Assembly: GCA_037044905.1 (NCBI GenBank)
Contig: JBAOKB010000024.1
Coordinates: 620,001 to 684,000, forward strand
Direction: 5' to 3'
DNA length: 64,000 nucleotides
Source: Hortaea werneckii
Lineage: Eukaryota; Ascomycota; Dothideomycetes; Mycosphaerellales; Teratosphaeriaceae
Numbering within the stretch: position 1 is the stretch's first letter; every line of letters begins with the position of its first letter. The position numbers and the translations under genes were made by a program. Of this stretch, positions 43,020 through 53,576 are shown piece by piece. Below the pieces are notes generated by a model, which did not search any database, had not been told where the DNA came from, and worked only from the letters and a program-made list of their open reading frames with translations.

Positions 43020-44492
43020 ATGGAAGGCGGCCTCGGCATGCTCAAGTTCATCGCGCCGCAAATTCCATCGCTCACGAGCACGGCGATATGGCATACCCTC
43101 GGCATGACCCAGACGTCCTCGAAATGGGACCTCCGGACTGCAATGACCGTGCAGGTGTTGCGACACCTGATGAGCCCGGATAACGGCCGAGAGCCATCTC
43201 CCATTGGTAAGGTGCAAGCCACGACGCTCAAGGATCCAGGCATTAAAGGCAAGATGTGGGTTGCGAAGGCTACGGTGAAGGCACCAGGGCAACAAGAGGA
43301 GGATCTGAGGGAGACGGTGTTCAAGGCTATCGATGACATGAAGGGCGACGGTGAGGTTAGCTACGTCAAGCCGGAGCTTGTGGATACGGAGGTCGAATGG
43401 ACGGGTTACAGGCCTGGCGCGACTAAAGATGAGCCCTTGCCGAGTATCAGCGAGGAAGAGAAGTATAAGAAGATGCTCGCCGAGCCCACGAGGAAGAGCG
43501 ACACTACAATTCTCTATTTCCATGGCGGGGCATACTACTTGTGCGATCCGTCAACACACCGACAGCTCTGCAGCAAGCTGGCCAAGGAAAGCGGTGGCAT
43601 AGTCTGCAGCGTCCGGTATCGATTGGCACCCCAAGCTGCTTTCCCCTCGCAGCTCTTAGACGGCCTGATGATGTACCTCTCCCTGCTCCACCCACCGCCC
43701 GGCTCCATGCACGAAGCCATACCCGCGAAGAACATCGTCCTAGGCGGCGATTCCGCCGGCGGCAACCTCACCTTTGCCCTCCTACAGCTCCTCCTGCAAC
43801 TCCACCGCACAAGCAACAATCCCAAAGTTAAGTTCCACGGCAAGGAAGCCGACATCCCCCTCCCAGCAGGCGTGACGGCCAATTCCGGCTGGTTCGACAT
43901 CTCCCGCGCCATGCCCTCCGTCCTGGACAACGCCAAATACGACTACCTGCCCCCACCCAACCACGACGACACTCTGTCCCGCTTCCCCGCAGACAACATC
44001 TGGCCTGCCACTCCACCCCGCGGAGACCTCTTCTGCGACCTCAGCCTGCTCGACCACCCGCTCGCATCGCCCCTCGCGGCCGAAAGCTGGGAAGGCGCGC
44101 CGCCGTTGTGGATGTGCACGGGCTGGGAAATGCTGCACGACGAAGACGCCATTGTGGCTTCGCGCGCGGCTTCGCAGGGCGTGAGGGTGCAGTATGAGGA
44201 GTACGAAGGGATGCCGCATTGTTTCGGCATGCTGATGCCGACGGCGACGAACGGGGACCGGTGTCTCCGGTCTTGGGGCGATTTCTGTCGGCGATGCGTG
44301 GAAGAGAGTACGGGGATTACGACGAAGGGGACATTTGTCCATGCTAAGACGGGGAAGGAAGATGAGGTGGAAGTTACGAAGGCGACGGGGATTTTGCTCG
44401 AGGAGGCGAGACGGATGATGAAGATTGCGAAGGAGAGACGGGTGAAGGGGTTTGAGAAGGAGGGGAAGGCGCTGCCGAAACCTTCGCTGTGA
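43020..44492 (+). CDS. HSL-family alpha/beta hydrolase (steryl acetyl hydrolase-like)
   Basis: Intact single-exon frame of 490 aa starting MEGGLGMLKFIAPQIPSLTS. Hormone-sensitive-lipase hallmarks: oxyanion motif YFHGGAYYLCDPSTHRQLCS, nucleophile in VLGGDSAGGNLTFALLQLLL, the acid in WEMLHDEDAIVAS and the base in GMPHCFGMLM. The family deacetylates or hydrolyses small esters and sterol acetates (yeast Say1-like). No signal peptide; the hydrophobic start may associate with membrane. The C-terminal 60 residues are Lys-rich (MMKIAKERRVKGFEKEGKAL). The start codon is placed after a CT-rich leader; an upstream in-frame ATG is absent. Substrate cannot be predicted. Confidence 0.88.
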   Translation: MEGGLGMLKFIAPQIPSLTSTAIWHTLGMTQTSSKWDLRTAMTVQVLRHLMSPDNGREPSPIGKVQATTLKDPGIKGKMWVAKATVKAPGQQEEDLRETVFKAIDDMKGDGEVSYVKPELVDTEVEWTGYRPGATKDEPLPSISEEEKYKKMLAEPTRKSDTTILYFHGGAYYLCDPSTHRQLCSKLAKESGGIVCSVRYRLAPQAAFPSQLLDGLMMYLSLLHPPPGSMHEAIPAKNIVLGGDSAGGNLTFALLQLLLQLHRTSNNPKVKFHGKEADIPLPAGVTANSGWFDISRAMPSVLDNAKYDYLPPPNHDDTLSRFPADNIWPATPPRGDLFCDLSLLDHPLASPLAAESWEGAPPLWMCTGWEMLHDEDAIVASRAASQGVRVQYEEYEGMPHCFGMLMPTATNGDRCLRSWGDFCRRCVEESTGITTKGTFVHAKTGKEDEVEVTKATGILLEEARRMMKIAKERRVKGFEKEGKALPKPSL

Positions 44493-44628
44493 TCGTTGCG
44501 AGGGGGTTGGTTGCAAGGTGAAGATACATGATAGATTCCGTTCGGCATACATTTATTTAATCACTTCCCCACGATACCACAAGACTTCGGTTCGGAAACA
44601 TGAATCGTACGTGGATCGGAGAGTATTA

Positions 44629-45076
44629 CTAGATATCCTTAACTTTCGGATCCTGAACGCCCTCAGTAGCCAAACGGCTGGTCCCATCGTCTGGGCCGGG
44701 AATGCCCAATTCCTCGTCGCTGGGCTCCCTCATATTCCCAGCGGTCCTACCACCACGCGTCCGGCTATCCATGATGTTGGACTTGTCAATAGCGGCCGCT
44801 TCGTCTTGCTCTGAAAGAAAAGGAAACATCAGCGCCAGTCACTTGTCAAGCATTTAGGTAGAAGCGCATACCAAGTGCCTTGTCTGAGTCCGGGTCGTCG
44901 ACATCCGGGTTGTTGTCAGCGACGGCGTCGGCATCGCTCTGGACTGGGACGGGTGCTTGTTTCTGGCCTACGCGGCTAGTGTAGTCGTTATCAGACGCGA
45001 GTCCGTCCGGCGCATCGCGCATGGAGGCGTCGTTCTGCTGCGCTTCGATGTCGTCTTGGGCTCTTTCGGCAGACAT
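44629..45076 (-). CDS. Small acidic nuclear protein, CHZ1-like histone chaperone motif
   Basis: Two exons: MSAERAQDDIEAQQNDASMR to SDKAL, a 61-nt intron (GTATGC..TTTCAG, phase 1, near 44812-44872), then EQDEAAAIDKSNIMDSRTRG to EGVQDPKVKDI. About 120 aa, very acidic and disordered. IDKSNIMDSRTRG matches the core of the CHZ domain (I-D-x-x-N-I-x-x-x-R-T-R-G), which in yeast Chz1 binds H2A.Z-H2B and delivers it to SWR1. The motif is short, so the call is tentative. The frame is intact. It converges on the hydrolase gene (136 bp between stops). Confidence 0.55.
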
Positions 45077-46254
45077 GATTGCGAATAAATCGGTGTACAG
45101 ATTTGACGTAAACAGCAATGGATTGTGTTGTCCGAAGTTTCTAGGATGTTTAGCAGTCAAGGGATGCGATGGAACAATGATGCGGTTTTTATATTCCTTT
45201 TACAACCATCAAGCCTCATATACCATGTTCGCTGCCAGACCTTGGGTTGGTACAGCCTGACGAAGGACGTCACAGGTGCGCCATGGTGATGAGAGGGGCG
45301 CAAAAAATACGGTGTCATCCTGACGAGACTCTGTAGATCAATTCAAGCAATAGTTCGGGATAGCTGATACGATCGGGATATCGACTGTCAATGCGTCGCG
45401 CCGCAGATTCCCTGAGCCTATTTTCCCGTATCCTTCGCGTGGGAGCATCCGCTTCTCGTAGTCCGCCGATGTCTCCGTGACCATTTTAGCCCAGTGATTC
45501 CTTCATGGACTCCGTCCTGCGCTTGCTGCATATCAGCATTTCGCTGCTTCCAGATCAACTTCATCCTTCTGCAGCTCAATACGGATTCGTGTGCCCCATC
45601 ATACAGGAGATGTGTGGCTTGGACGAATATAGGACTGCGGTTCATACGATCCGATATTTGCCCGCGATCTTGGTTCCATGGATTCTGGAGGGCTGAACAA
45701 GTCGATTCGAACGTCAGCATAAGCAAGACAAGGCTTAGCGTGGTTGGCAGGGGTCGATACAGATCTTGGATCTTGCAGCCAGATCGCGCTAATGCAAGCA
45801 CTGAAGGCTACCCCGTAGATCCAAAGAAGCTAATGTGACGTGTCAATTTCGTGATACAAGATGTCCCAGGGCCATTTGAAACAAGTTCTGGAGCACTGTA
45901 GCTCCCATGGATCAACCTGATCATGAGGTAAGGATGATGACACCCAGGGATATGAGTTCCCGTCTGTTACTTCGAAAATTCTAAATGACGGCTTCATTTT
46001 GATTGCTGTCTTTTCTTAGACCTCTCTGCGCCTTCAAATGCTTGGGTATCGAGCTAAAAGAACTGCCACTAATATTACACGGCAACGCCCAAGATAACAT
46101 AAAACACGTTCTCGCAATTGCAGCATGAGCGCATCGCAGGCACAAGCCGGCGCTCTAGTGGTCTTCTCGTCAGGAGACCATCTGCGTTCGATTGCAAAGC
46201 TGTTTCCTTCCCATGAGTGGAAGCGACACCTGCAATGCAACGTGAATTGCCCGC
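45077..46254. other. Long intergenic region, nothing recognised
   Basis: A 1.18-kb gap between two minus-strand genes. Several frames of 60-130 codons on both strands lack motifs and overlap each other. I see no repeat or tRNA. It is longer than needed for one promoter, so a non-coding RNA is possible but unsupported. Confidence 0.4.
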
Positions 46255-47333
46255 TCACTCATCGTCGGCTGCTGCTGCTTTCTTGCCCCTGCCCTTGCGC
46301 TTTGTCGGCTGGGCCTTGGGCGCCTCTGCGTCAGCCTTCTCGGCGTCGTCAGCTGCGGTCTTCTTCGTCGTCTTCCTGTTCTGAGTCGCCTTCTTTGCGG
46401 GGGCTGGTTTGTCGTTCTCCTCAGCAGCGGGATCATCTTCCTGGACGTTGGCAGCCGACTTGGCTTTGGCAGACTTCCTGGGCTTCTTCGCAGGAGGTGC
46501 GTCCTCGACTTCTTCATCCTCTGCAGGCTTTGCAGCCTGCTTCCTACCCTTCTTTGGAGCAGGCTTCGCGTCAGCATCCTTCTCAGCATCATCCTCTGCC
46601 GGCTTTGCGGCCTTCTTCCTGCCTTTCTTGGGCGCAGGTTTCTCGTCGACCTCATCGCCTGCCTCATCGTCTTTAGCCCGGCCGCGCTTCTTCGTAGCCT
46701 TCTTCGGTGCGGGCTCGGCTTCTTCGTCCTCGTCTTCGTCCTATTGCTCATTAGTCAGGTTCAATGTACGTTAGCATGGTATCGAACATACCTCAGCCTG
46801 CTTCTTGGGCTTCTTCACAAACATGCCCTGGCCCTTTTTGCCGTTGTACCTGTTGCACTCGACATCCTTGACAATGGTCAGCATCGCATAATAGTCGAAG
46901 ACGTCAAAATCTGATACGTACGCCCTTCCAGTCTTCATCGTCTACGTGGCCTTGCTCAAGAGCGCGCTTGACCTTGTCCTGAGCGTCTTCGGGCAGCTCA
47001 TCGTAGCCATCAATCAGCTCCATATCACCTTCTGCCTTCTCGTGCCAGTTGTGAAGCACTTCAGGCGTAACACAGCCCCTGACATAATTAACAAATGAAC
47101 AATCGGTCACGTTCAAGTTCAATCTTACCAGTGGCGGTATTTCCAGCTCTGCTTGTCTTGGAACATGACAACTACGCCCTGGCGCAGCTCGCCCTTCAAG
47201 ATCTTCACTCCTTCCTTCTTACATTGCGTAGCACTGCAAGTAGCGCGGTTGTTTGGGCACACCTCTGAGCATGATTAGCTGTGTAAATCTTTCGTGTTGC
47301 AAGTGACATACCAATGCGGTACGATCCAGACAT
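46255..47333 (-). CDS. PARP-type zinc-finger nuclear protein with Lys-rich repeat tail
   Basis: Five-exon gene starting MSGSYRIEVCPNNRATCSAT at 47333. The zf-PARP domain reads CSATQCKKEGVKILKGELR, then SWKYRHWGCVTPEVLHNW, giving the C-x2-type pair and the H-W-G-C zinc ligands; ELIDGYDELPEDAQDKVKRA and GHVDDEDWKG follow, as in fungal and plant DNA-nick-sensor fingers. Introns: GTATGT..CTCAG, GTAAGA..GTCAG, GTACGT..TCAAG, GTATGT..AATAG. The tail alternates acidic and Lys-rich modules: PAPKKGRKKAAKPAEDD is followed by PAPKKGRKQAAKPAEDE and related KKPRKSAKAKSAA, ending KKAAAADDE. It resembles S. pombe Hpz-type proteins with no PARP catalytic domain. Binding of damaged DNA is inferred. No frameshift is needed. 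Confidence 0.88.
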
Positions 47334-47726
47334 CTTGGTGGTGTGTAGTTGGACGTTTGGCTTTGGCACGCGTTGAACACGCGCGGTGGTCGAGTGACCA
47401 GGAGAGGAGATAAATAAGAAGTGAACACGAAGTCACTGTATGCTAACTCGCGCGAGACAGAGGTCAAAGAACCCGCGGAAGGAATGTTTGTGTGATGTTT
47501 CACTTCGTTGGAGAAAACGCGAGGTGCGATTGGAGGTGCAGGTGGCCAATCTCAGCCGGCTGGCTGCCTGCCTGGCGAGCCTGGCGAGCCTGGCTGTCTC
47601 AGGCGCCAACTGCGGGACTGTCCGCTCGCAGCATCATCCTTTCATGCTGCCATCTCCTATATCTTTTCTTACTCTACCTTGCATTCGAAGGGGCATGTCT
47701 ATGGCGTTGGAGGCGTGTGGCAAAAG
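47334..47726. other. Divergent promoter region with short direct repeats
   Basis: A 393-bp shared promoter. It holds a small direct repeat (CTGGCGAGC twice, near 47572-47590). No gene is visible. Confidence 0.4.
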
Positions 47727-50700
47727 ATGAGTCGGGCAGTGTTGGGAAGGGTTTGGAGAAGATGTCTCTTGCACCAAACGACATGGCATCTGGAACGCCA
47801 CCCAACGACATCCCGCTTGGCCTCTACATCCGCAGGCCTACATGGCGGGAAAACAATCGGACAAAACCAACCCTTCCGTATTTTCAACCGGATCGAATGT
47901 CCGACGGGTACAGAAAGGCGCAAACCAGAAAAATGGATATCGATCCTGGAAGCAGGCTTACCTTCACACCTACGCTCTGGAGAGAATGATGTTCCCACAC
48001 AAAGTCTGGACGTCGCAGACTGTGCTGAATTATTAATTGCGGCACAAAGCACGATAAACGATCCTCGCGGTGTCGATGTGCTATATCACCTTGGCATTGT
48101 TGAGGGCAGGTGGCGAGCTGTCGTCTGGCTGGTCAAAAATTTGGTAGAGACTTTCGCATCAGCCAGAAGCGCCAATGGCCAATTAAGCCAATTAGACTTG
48201 CCATGGAAATTACACGACTCCTTTGAGGACTTCACGCAAAATCCAAGGCCCTTAGAGCTTTCTCAATTGGCCGGAAATGGAATGATCAGATCTGCTATAT
48301 CTCCAACGCTGCACGAGTTGACAGATGATCTAAAGCCTGAGAATTTGCGACTCGTGGTGAGCGTTTGAAATCTGCTGTGCTTGGACAGATTTGGCGAAGC
48401 TTGGGAAACATGATACTGGCCTGCAACGACGGTGTTGTGAAGCCGGAGATATTGGAAATCATCGCCTACTTGCACCACCAAGAGATCATGCCTGCCACCA
48501 TCTATAGCCAGAAGCCTGGTGTTGATGAGAGCGCCATTCAGCAGCCTCCCACGCTACACTTGCTCTCGTCACGCATCTTGACCTCGCTTTCAGACGCTGC
48601 TTGGAGAGCACACGAGAAAGCGTTGCTGCAGAAGCCAGAGAAAAAGGTGGCGCTTATCGAGAGTTGAGACCGGAGATACCAGGGATGGCATACAGGGTCA
48701 ATGTTGCAGGCCTTCGCCCAGAGATATGGCTGGAGCTTGTTTTGTGGGCTTGTCTTCACGGAGGCTGGATTGTGGAGGGCTCTGCAATCTTGAACGCCGT
48801 CTCACGTCAGTCTCCGAGATGGAAACCTTTATCATGGCGGTCTTTGGTACCCGAGGCAGATGCTGGTGGCATGCCTAATTGGGACAAGCTTGATTACTTG
48901 TTCAACACGCGTACGTCTTCTAGTATGGATCAGCCAAACTTCCCAGCGGTGGACGTGAAGAACACTATCAGCAATGAAGTTGTCGATGCCTACGTTGACG
49001 CACTACTGAGCGTCATCAACGTTGGAGCTGGCAAGAGAGGAGTCTACCCTCAGTATGTGCTCTCATCATTGAACATCTTGAAGAAATTCCTTGAGCGTTC
49101 TGGTTTCACTTTCTCCGGAGGGTCTTGGGAAACGATAGCTTTGCGATACATTGAGTCGCGGACTCACCAGGGTATCAACAACCACGAACTGGACCAGCTC
49201 AAACACCTAGCTTCTCGGTTCGGACATGACTCCATGCATACCAGGGCCAAACCACTGCCAGAGTATGTTACAGATGCAAGCGCCTTTTATCTGGGGTTGT
49301 GTCATCAGGCTATCAAAGCGGAAGTCAAAGCAGGCAATCTTGATGCGGCACTCAGTATTTTCAAGATTCTTCAAGATTACACGGACAACAATAAGCGTCA
49401 AGCCGTTGAGGAATTCTTTGCTTTGATACAGAAGGCGCCACTCGCCGCGGAAGAAAACTTGTTCGCCAGCAGCTATCCGCAAGTCGATTTTCCTGCATTT
49501 GACTTGCAAATGCCACCAAGTCTTCTGGGTTCGCTGCTAGAGTTGATAACGGAAGCGGGAAGTGCCAGCAAAGATCGAAGTGCCCTTCAAATCGGCAAAT
49601 GGATGCTTTACAGCTCTGATGTTGACAGACCCTTGATTTCGGAGGACATGTACACTCACCCCTGATGTGGCAGCAGCACTCATCAAGTTTGCCTCCGAAA
49701 CTGTTGACTACTCATTGCTCGCCAAAGTTATCAATGCTCGTTCGCAGGAGAATGAAAAGTCGGCCGAGGGTCCAAAGCTCCCTACTAATGTGGCGCAGGC
49801 CTTTTTTGACGCACAGGTCAGCTTACATCGATGGCAACCGGCGGCAAGAATCCTGCAGTACATGAGATTTACGGATGATGCGCGGTGGAATGTCATGAAT
49901 TTGTCTGTACTTGCTCGTGAAATGATTCTGTTGCGCCAGTCAGCATGGGCCGGAGACCAAGACAGCGAGAGGAACCTAAGCCGGGCGCAAGGTTTATTTA
50001 CGAGTATGATCCGTCAACAGGATGAAGACCTTAGAGGCAAAGCGGATCATAAAAGGAATCAAGCAACATGCTTCCTCATAATGCTGGGGGTGATTGACCC
50101 TTACTGGGCAAAGATTCTGCCGGGATTTACGCTCGTTCGCGGGTCATCATGTCATTGATCTCCCGCTGAAATCCTTCATTAATCTTCTAGAGGCTGTGAC
50201 GAAAGTCTACGGGAGCGCCGCAGGACGTAGACTACTCGGGATTTTCTGGTCACATCCTGTACGACAATCCAGGAGCAGCAGAGAACTGCCAGTGGGCAAC
50301 AAATGCCTTGGACCCGGCCAGGCTTTATCGAGAAGCCTGAGTTGCAACGTGGCGAAGTGATCCTTCCTGGGCAGAAAGGCGACCCTGTTGTCATCTATGG
50401 CGGCATTCGCCCGACCATTCTCACCGTCAGTACGATCTTCAACCAAGCCCTCGATGAGTTGAGAGAGCAGCGGGCGGGAGATGGAAAAAGAAGACTGAGG
50501 GCGAAAATCAGAAGCAAAGCTGCATGCAAGCCCAGACATGGGCAATGAAGATGCTGAAGGGCTAGACCTGTCACCTTTGGGCATGGTGATCTGGGCCGCT
50601 CGCACCCTCCGACGTCTGGGTATGGATCCTGAGAACATCAACAGGAACTGCTCAAGGTCCTCGATAGCTCGGAGGTAGACGACCTGCGAGAAGAACTCCC

Positions 50701-50773
50701 GTTCCTCTTTCCAGAACACGAAAGCGAAGCAGACATGCTTGATACCTCGGAAGCTGAAAATGAGACCGGCTGA
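47727..50773 (+). CDS. Probable mitochondrial helical-repeat protein, heavily frame-broken model
   Basis: Family not identified. It begins MSRAVLGRVWRRCLLHQTTW, a good mitochondrial presequence. The body is entirely helical (LLIAAQSTINDPRGVDVLYH, EIIAYLHHQEIMPATIYSQ, LELVLWACLHGGWIVEGSAI, HQAIKAEVKAGNLDAALSIF), typical of PPR-like mitochondrial gene-expression factors. It ends with ELLKVLDSSEVDDLREELPF and SEAENETG at 50773. About eight frame changes are needed: near 48358, 48650 (A run), 49660, 50118, 50203 (A run), 50332, 50500 (A run) and 50652. After each, the reading stays coherent and helical. About 1,010 aa. Density is higher than elsewhere, so either poor local sequence or a decaying gene. 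It diverges from the zf-PARP gene. Confidence 0.6.
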
Positions 50774-50956
50774 GAAGACCTTGGAATTCCAAGGCAACGG
50801 ACTGCCCATTGAACATAATTATGATTGCCAAAACCATCTCGCACAGGCGCCTGGTAGCGCAACAGCCACCAGAGCGGCTGCAACATAGCCTCTTGATCAC
50901 GCACACACGGACCGGTTCTGTCCAGGGCATCGAACGACAGCAACGACGTCCCAACG

Positions 50957-51695
50957 CTAATTGGCCTGCATTCGACAGTCCCTAACCATCCAGATGCGCC
51001 TAGCAGCTTCCTTATCATACGGCTGCGTCCAACCAAAGTCCCTCATATCGGCCTTAATCACCTTGCCAGTCCGAAACCCAAACCGCTCATACAGCTTCAG
51101 TCCTGTCGGCGTCGACTCCAGACACATGGCCACTCCAAGCTTGTCCGCTTGCTCGCATCCCCATCGAAGGAGTTGCGTGGCGGCCCCTCGCCGTTCCTGC
51201 TCCGGGTGTGTGACGAGGACATTAAGTTCTGAAGGAATTTTTTTTTCTGTATTAATAGATACCATTTCCATGCAAAATTGTAAGATTATTTTACGTACCG
51301 ATATACGGGTTTCCACCCATCATCTCCGCCCGCCACGCTTCCCATTCGGTTTTGAAAAATCGCCGTAATTCCCAATTCCCGCCTTCAGGCCAGTTGGTGG
51401 GGGGTTGCTCATCGATAAATTGCGAGGTCTGCTCGCTCCTCGTTGCCTTCTAGAGCAAAAGTCCACTGCGCCACTGCTACGATCTCGCCAGTCTCGTCAT
51501 CGACGGCTTTGCGGATCCGGGAGGTTTCTTTCTGCAAACTTTGGTTTTTGCTGTTTTCGTAGTAGGCGTGTAAGTCTGATGTGAAGCCCGTGGCCATAGC
51601 ATCGGCATGCGTGGGTGGGTGCGGAAGGCTTCTAGCTCTAGCCGGACGAAGGCGGGGATGTCTGATGCTTGGAGAGGGAGGATAGTGATTGGCAT
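50957..51695 (-). CDS. GNAT-family N-acetyltransferase
   Basis: The start at 51695 gives MPITILPLQASDIPAFVRLE. The reading crosses a frame change at the CCC at 51586-51588 (one base missing), giving GFTSDLHAYYENSKNQSLQK and IVAVAQWTFALEGNEERADL, then another at about 51417-51422 into DEQPPTNWPEGGNWELRRFF and EMMGGNPYI. An intron near 51231-51300 (GTACGT..CTTCAG) leads to ELNVLVTHPEQERRGAATQL, which carries the acetyl-CoA loop Q-x-x-R-G-A, then LESTPTGLKLYERFGF (motif B) and the end MVRDCRMQAN. About 225 aa, usual for fungal GNATs annotated as puromycin-acetyltransferase-like. The substrate is unknown. It converges on the mitochondrial gene, 183 bp away. Confidence 0.85.
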
Positions 51696-51939
51696 TTTGA
51701 TAACAGTCGGAAAAACGAAGATTGTTAGGAATGCTGGTAATGTTAGGAAATTTCCTCAAATTGTCAATGGTTTCTCGTAATTGATCATTCCCGGTGAGGA
51801 TGAGTCATGGCTCCTTCCGCATTGAGTCACCGGATTATTGGGAAGCGAAGGATTCAATTTGCCGTTTTGTTGCACAATCACTGTCGATCGGGAGAATGGT
51901 GTTAACATTGTACCTCGTGTTCCTACTCTCATTAAACGC

Positions 51940-52979
51940 TTAGTACGTGCCAGGCAACTGGCTAATCCGTCCTGGAAAACCAAAATTAGCTTCTTGGTGC
52001 TACATTATACAGACAATTCAGATTGATTTGGAAGAAAAAAAAAAGAACAAACTCACCTCCATCCAACACAGTCACATTCCCATTCAAATACGCCCCCGCC
52101 GCACTCGCCATATACAGCACCGTCCCCGCCATATCCTCCGTCCTGCCCAGCCTCTCAGCGGGGATGAACTCCTTCCCAAACGCCCCATACGCCGTCGCAT
52201 CCCTCCCCTCCGTCGTATTCGCCCGCGCGATCAGTCCCGCTGCTAAATCGCTAGGAAACAACCCCGGCGCGATCGCGTTCACCCGGATCCCGTAGGGGAC
52301 TAACGTCCCCGCTAGGTGCTTGACCAGGTGCGTCGCGCTCGCTTTGCTGGCGGGGTACACGCCCATGTTCATGGGCACGCGGAGGTAGCCTGCGATGCTG
52401 CTCGTGACGAGGACTTGGGATTGCTGGCGCGGGAAGTTGCGGTGGCGGTTCCCCGCGTCCAGAGGGAGAGGAAGGCCATGGTGGTGAAGAAGACGGCGAT
52501 CGAGTTCGTCTTGAAGGTCTCTTCCCAGTCTTCTGGGCGCTGTTCGAGGGCTTTGGCCCGGTAGGTGTGCACGTCGACGTCGTGGGAGGAGACGCCGATG
52601 GTGGGGGCATGGTGCCGGAGTTGACGCACAGGAGGTTCACGTACCCGGCGTCTTTCTCGACGGAGTCTGCGACTTGGCAGAGGGATTCTTTGGAGGTGAC
52701 ATCGCCGACGAGGGGGATGATGACGTCCGGGTTGAGGGCGGCCGTTTCGTCGAGTTTCTCTTTGCGTCGTCCGACGATGTATACTTTCGCTGCGCCGTTG
52801 GTGGCGAAGGCGCGGGTCATCATTTGACCGATTCCTTAGCCCGGAAACTTGTCAATACACTGTATCATGATGTATGTTGGTTGGGAATATTTCTTATTTT
52901 ACCTGTACCACCGCCCGTAATCACCACAACCATGCCCTCCACACTAAAGAGTTTGCTTGCGTTTGTTGCGTCTGCCATT
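51940..52979 (-). CDS. Short-chain dehydrogenase/reductase (SDR)
   Basis: NAD(P)-dependent oxidoreductase of the classical SDR family. The start at 52979 gives MADATNASKLFSVEGMVVVI; the glycine motif TGGGTGIG is split by an intron after TGGGTG. Then come VYIVGRRKEKLDETAAL, GDVTSKESLCQVADS, NLLCVNSG, the Ser of VLVTSSIAGYL, the Tyr/Lys pair in GVYPASKASATHLVKHLA and PYGIRVNAIAPGLFPSDLA. Frame changes occur near 52607 (one G missing) and 52459-52463 (one base missing). The last intron (GTGAGT..TCCAG, near 51970-52046) joins VLDGG to GRISQLPGTY, the usual SDR ending. About 300 aa. Substrate unknown. It is in tandem with the GNAT gene, 245 bp apart. Confidence 0.88.
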
Positions 52980-53576
52980 TTGGTCGGTATGCCTGCCGTC
53001 CCGGGATTATTCAAAATTGTTATACCGAAGGTAATGAAAAGCTGAAAATTTGTAAGTATTCACAAGTCTTCTCGGGTAGTGAGGTTCTCGAGGCGTTGGA
53101 AGGTCTGTAGGTTCATAGGTGTAGGTTCGGGGAGAGAGCAGGTGAGCTGATAGGAAAGTGGGACTACATGACGTTGCCGCATAACGATCATCAATGTTCT
53201 CGCTGGAAGTCAACTGATGCGCAGCTTTCTTCTTAACAGGCTAGTGCAGAGGCCGTACCCACATTATGATACCGGAATTCAGGTGGAAAATGCCTGACAT
53301 TTTGAGACACAATTGGACGATATACTAAATTCTGCCTGTGGCCGCTCAAACCGCTAAGAGGCTTTCAGCGAGGGCATAAGATTTATCCCGACTACCTAGT
53401 ATAGAGACAAGTGGCGATGCCGAAAAGTCTACACAACGAAAACTACACATCCGAAATTGTCCTCACCTCATAGCAACACCAAGACGCCTTGCTACTAGAA
53501 TTTTGAAAAAAAAAAAAAGGAAAAAAAAAGGGAGCATCTGACGACCAACCACCATAAACAACGGCAGCGACCCTCC
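52980..53576. other. Intergenic region with A-rich tracts
   Basis: A 597-bp gap between the E3-ligase stop and the SDR start, both minus strand. A13 (53506-53518) and A9 (53521-53529) tracts on the plus strand lie 45-70 bp downstream of the E3-ligase stop. No gene is visible. Confidence 0.45.

Noticed and set aside
43782..44552. 256-codon antisense frame over the HSL-type hydrolase
   Set aside because: His/Arg/Pro-rich shadow of a clear coding gene.
48362..48400. 32-nt intron (GTGAGC..GGACAG) in the mitochondrial gene
   Set aside because: Too short; a one-base shift gives the coherent ERLKSAVLGQIWRSLGN instead.
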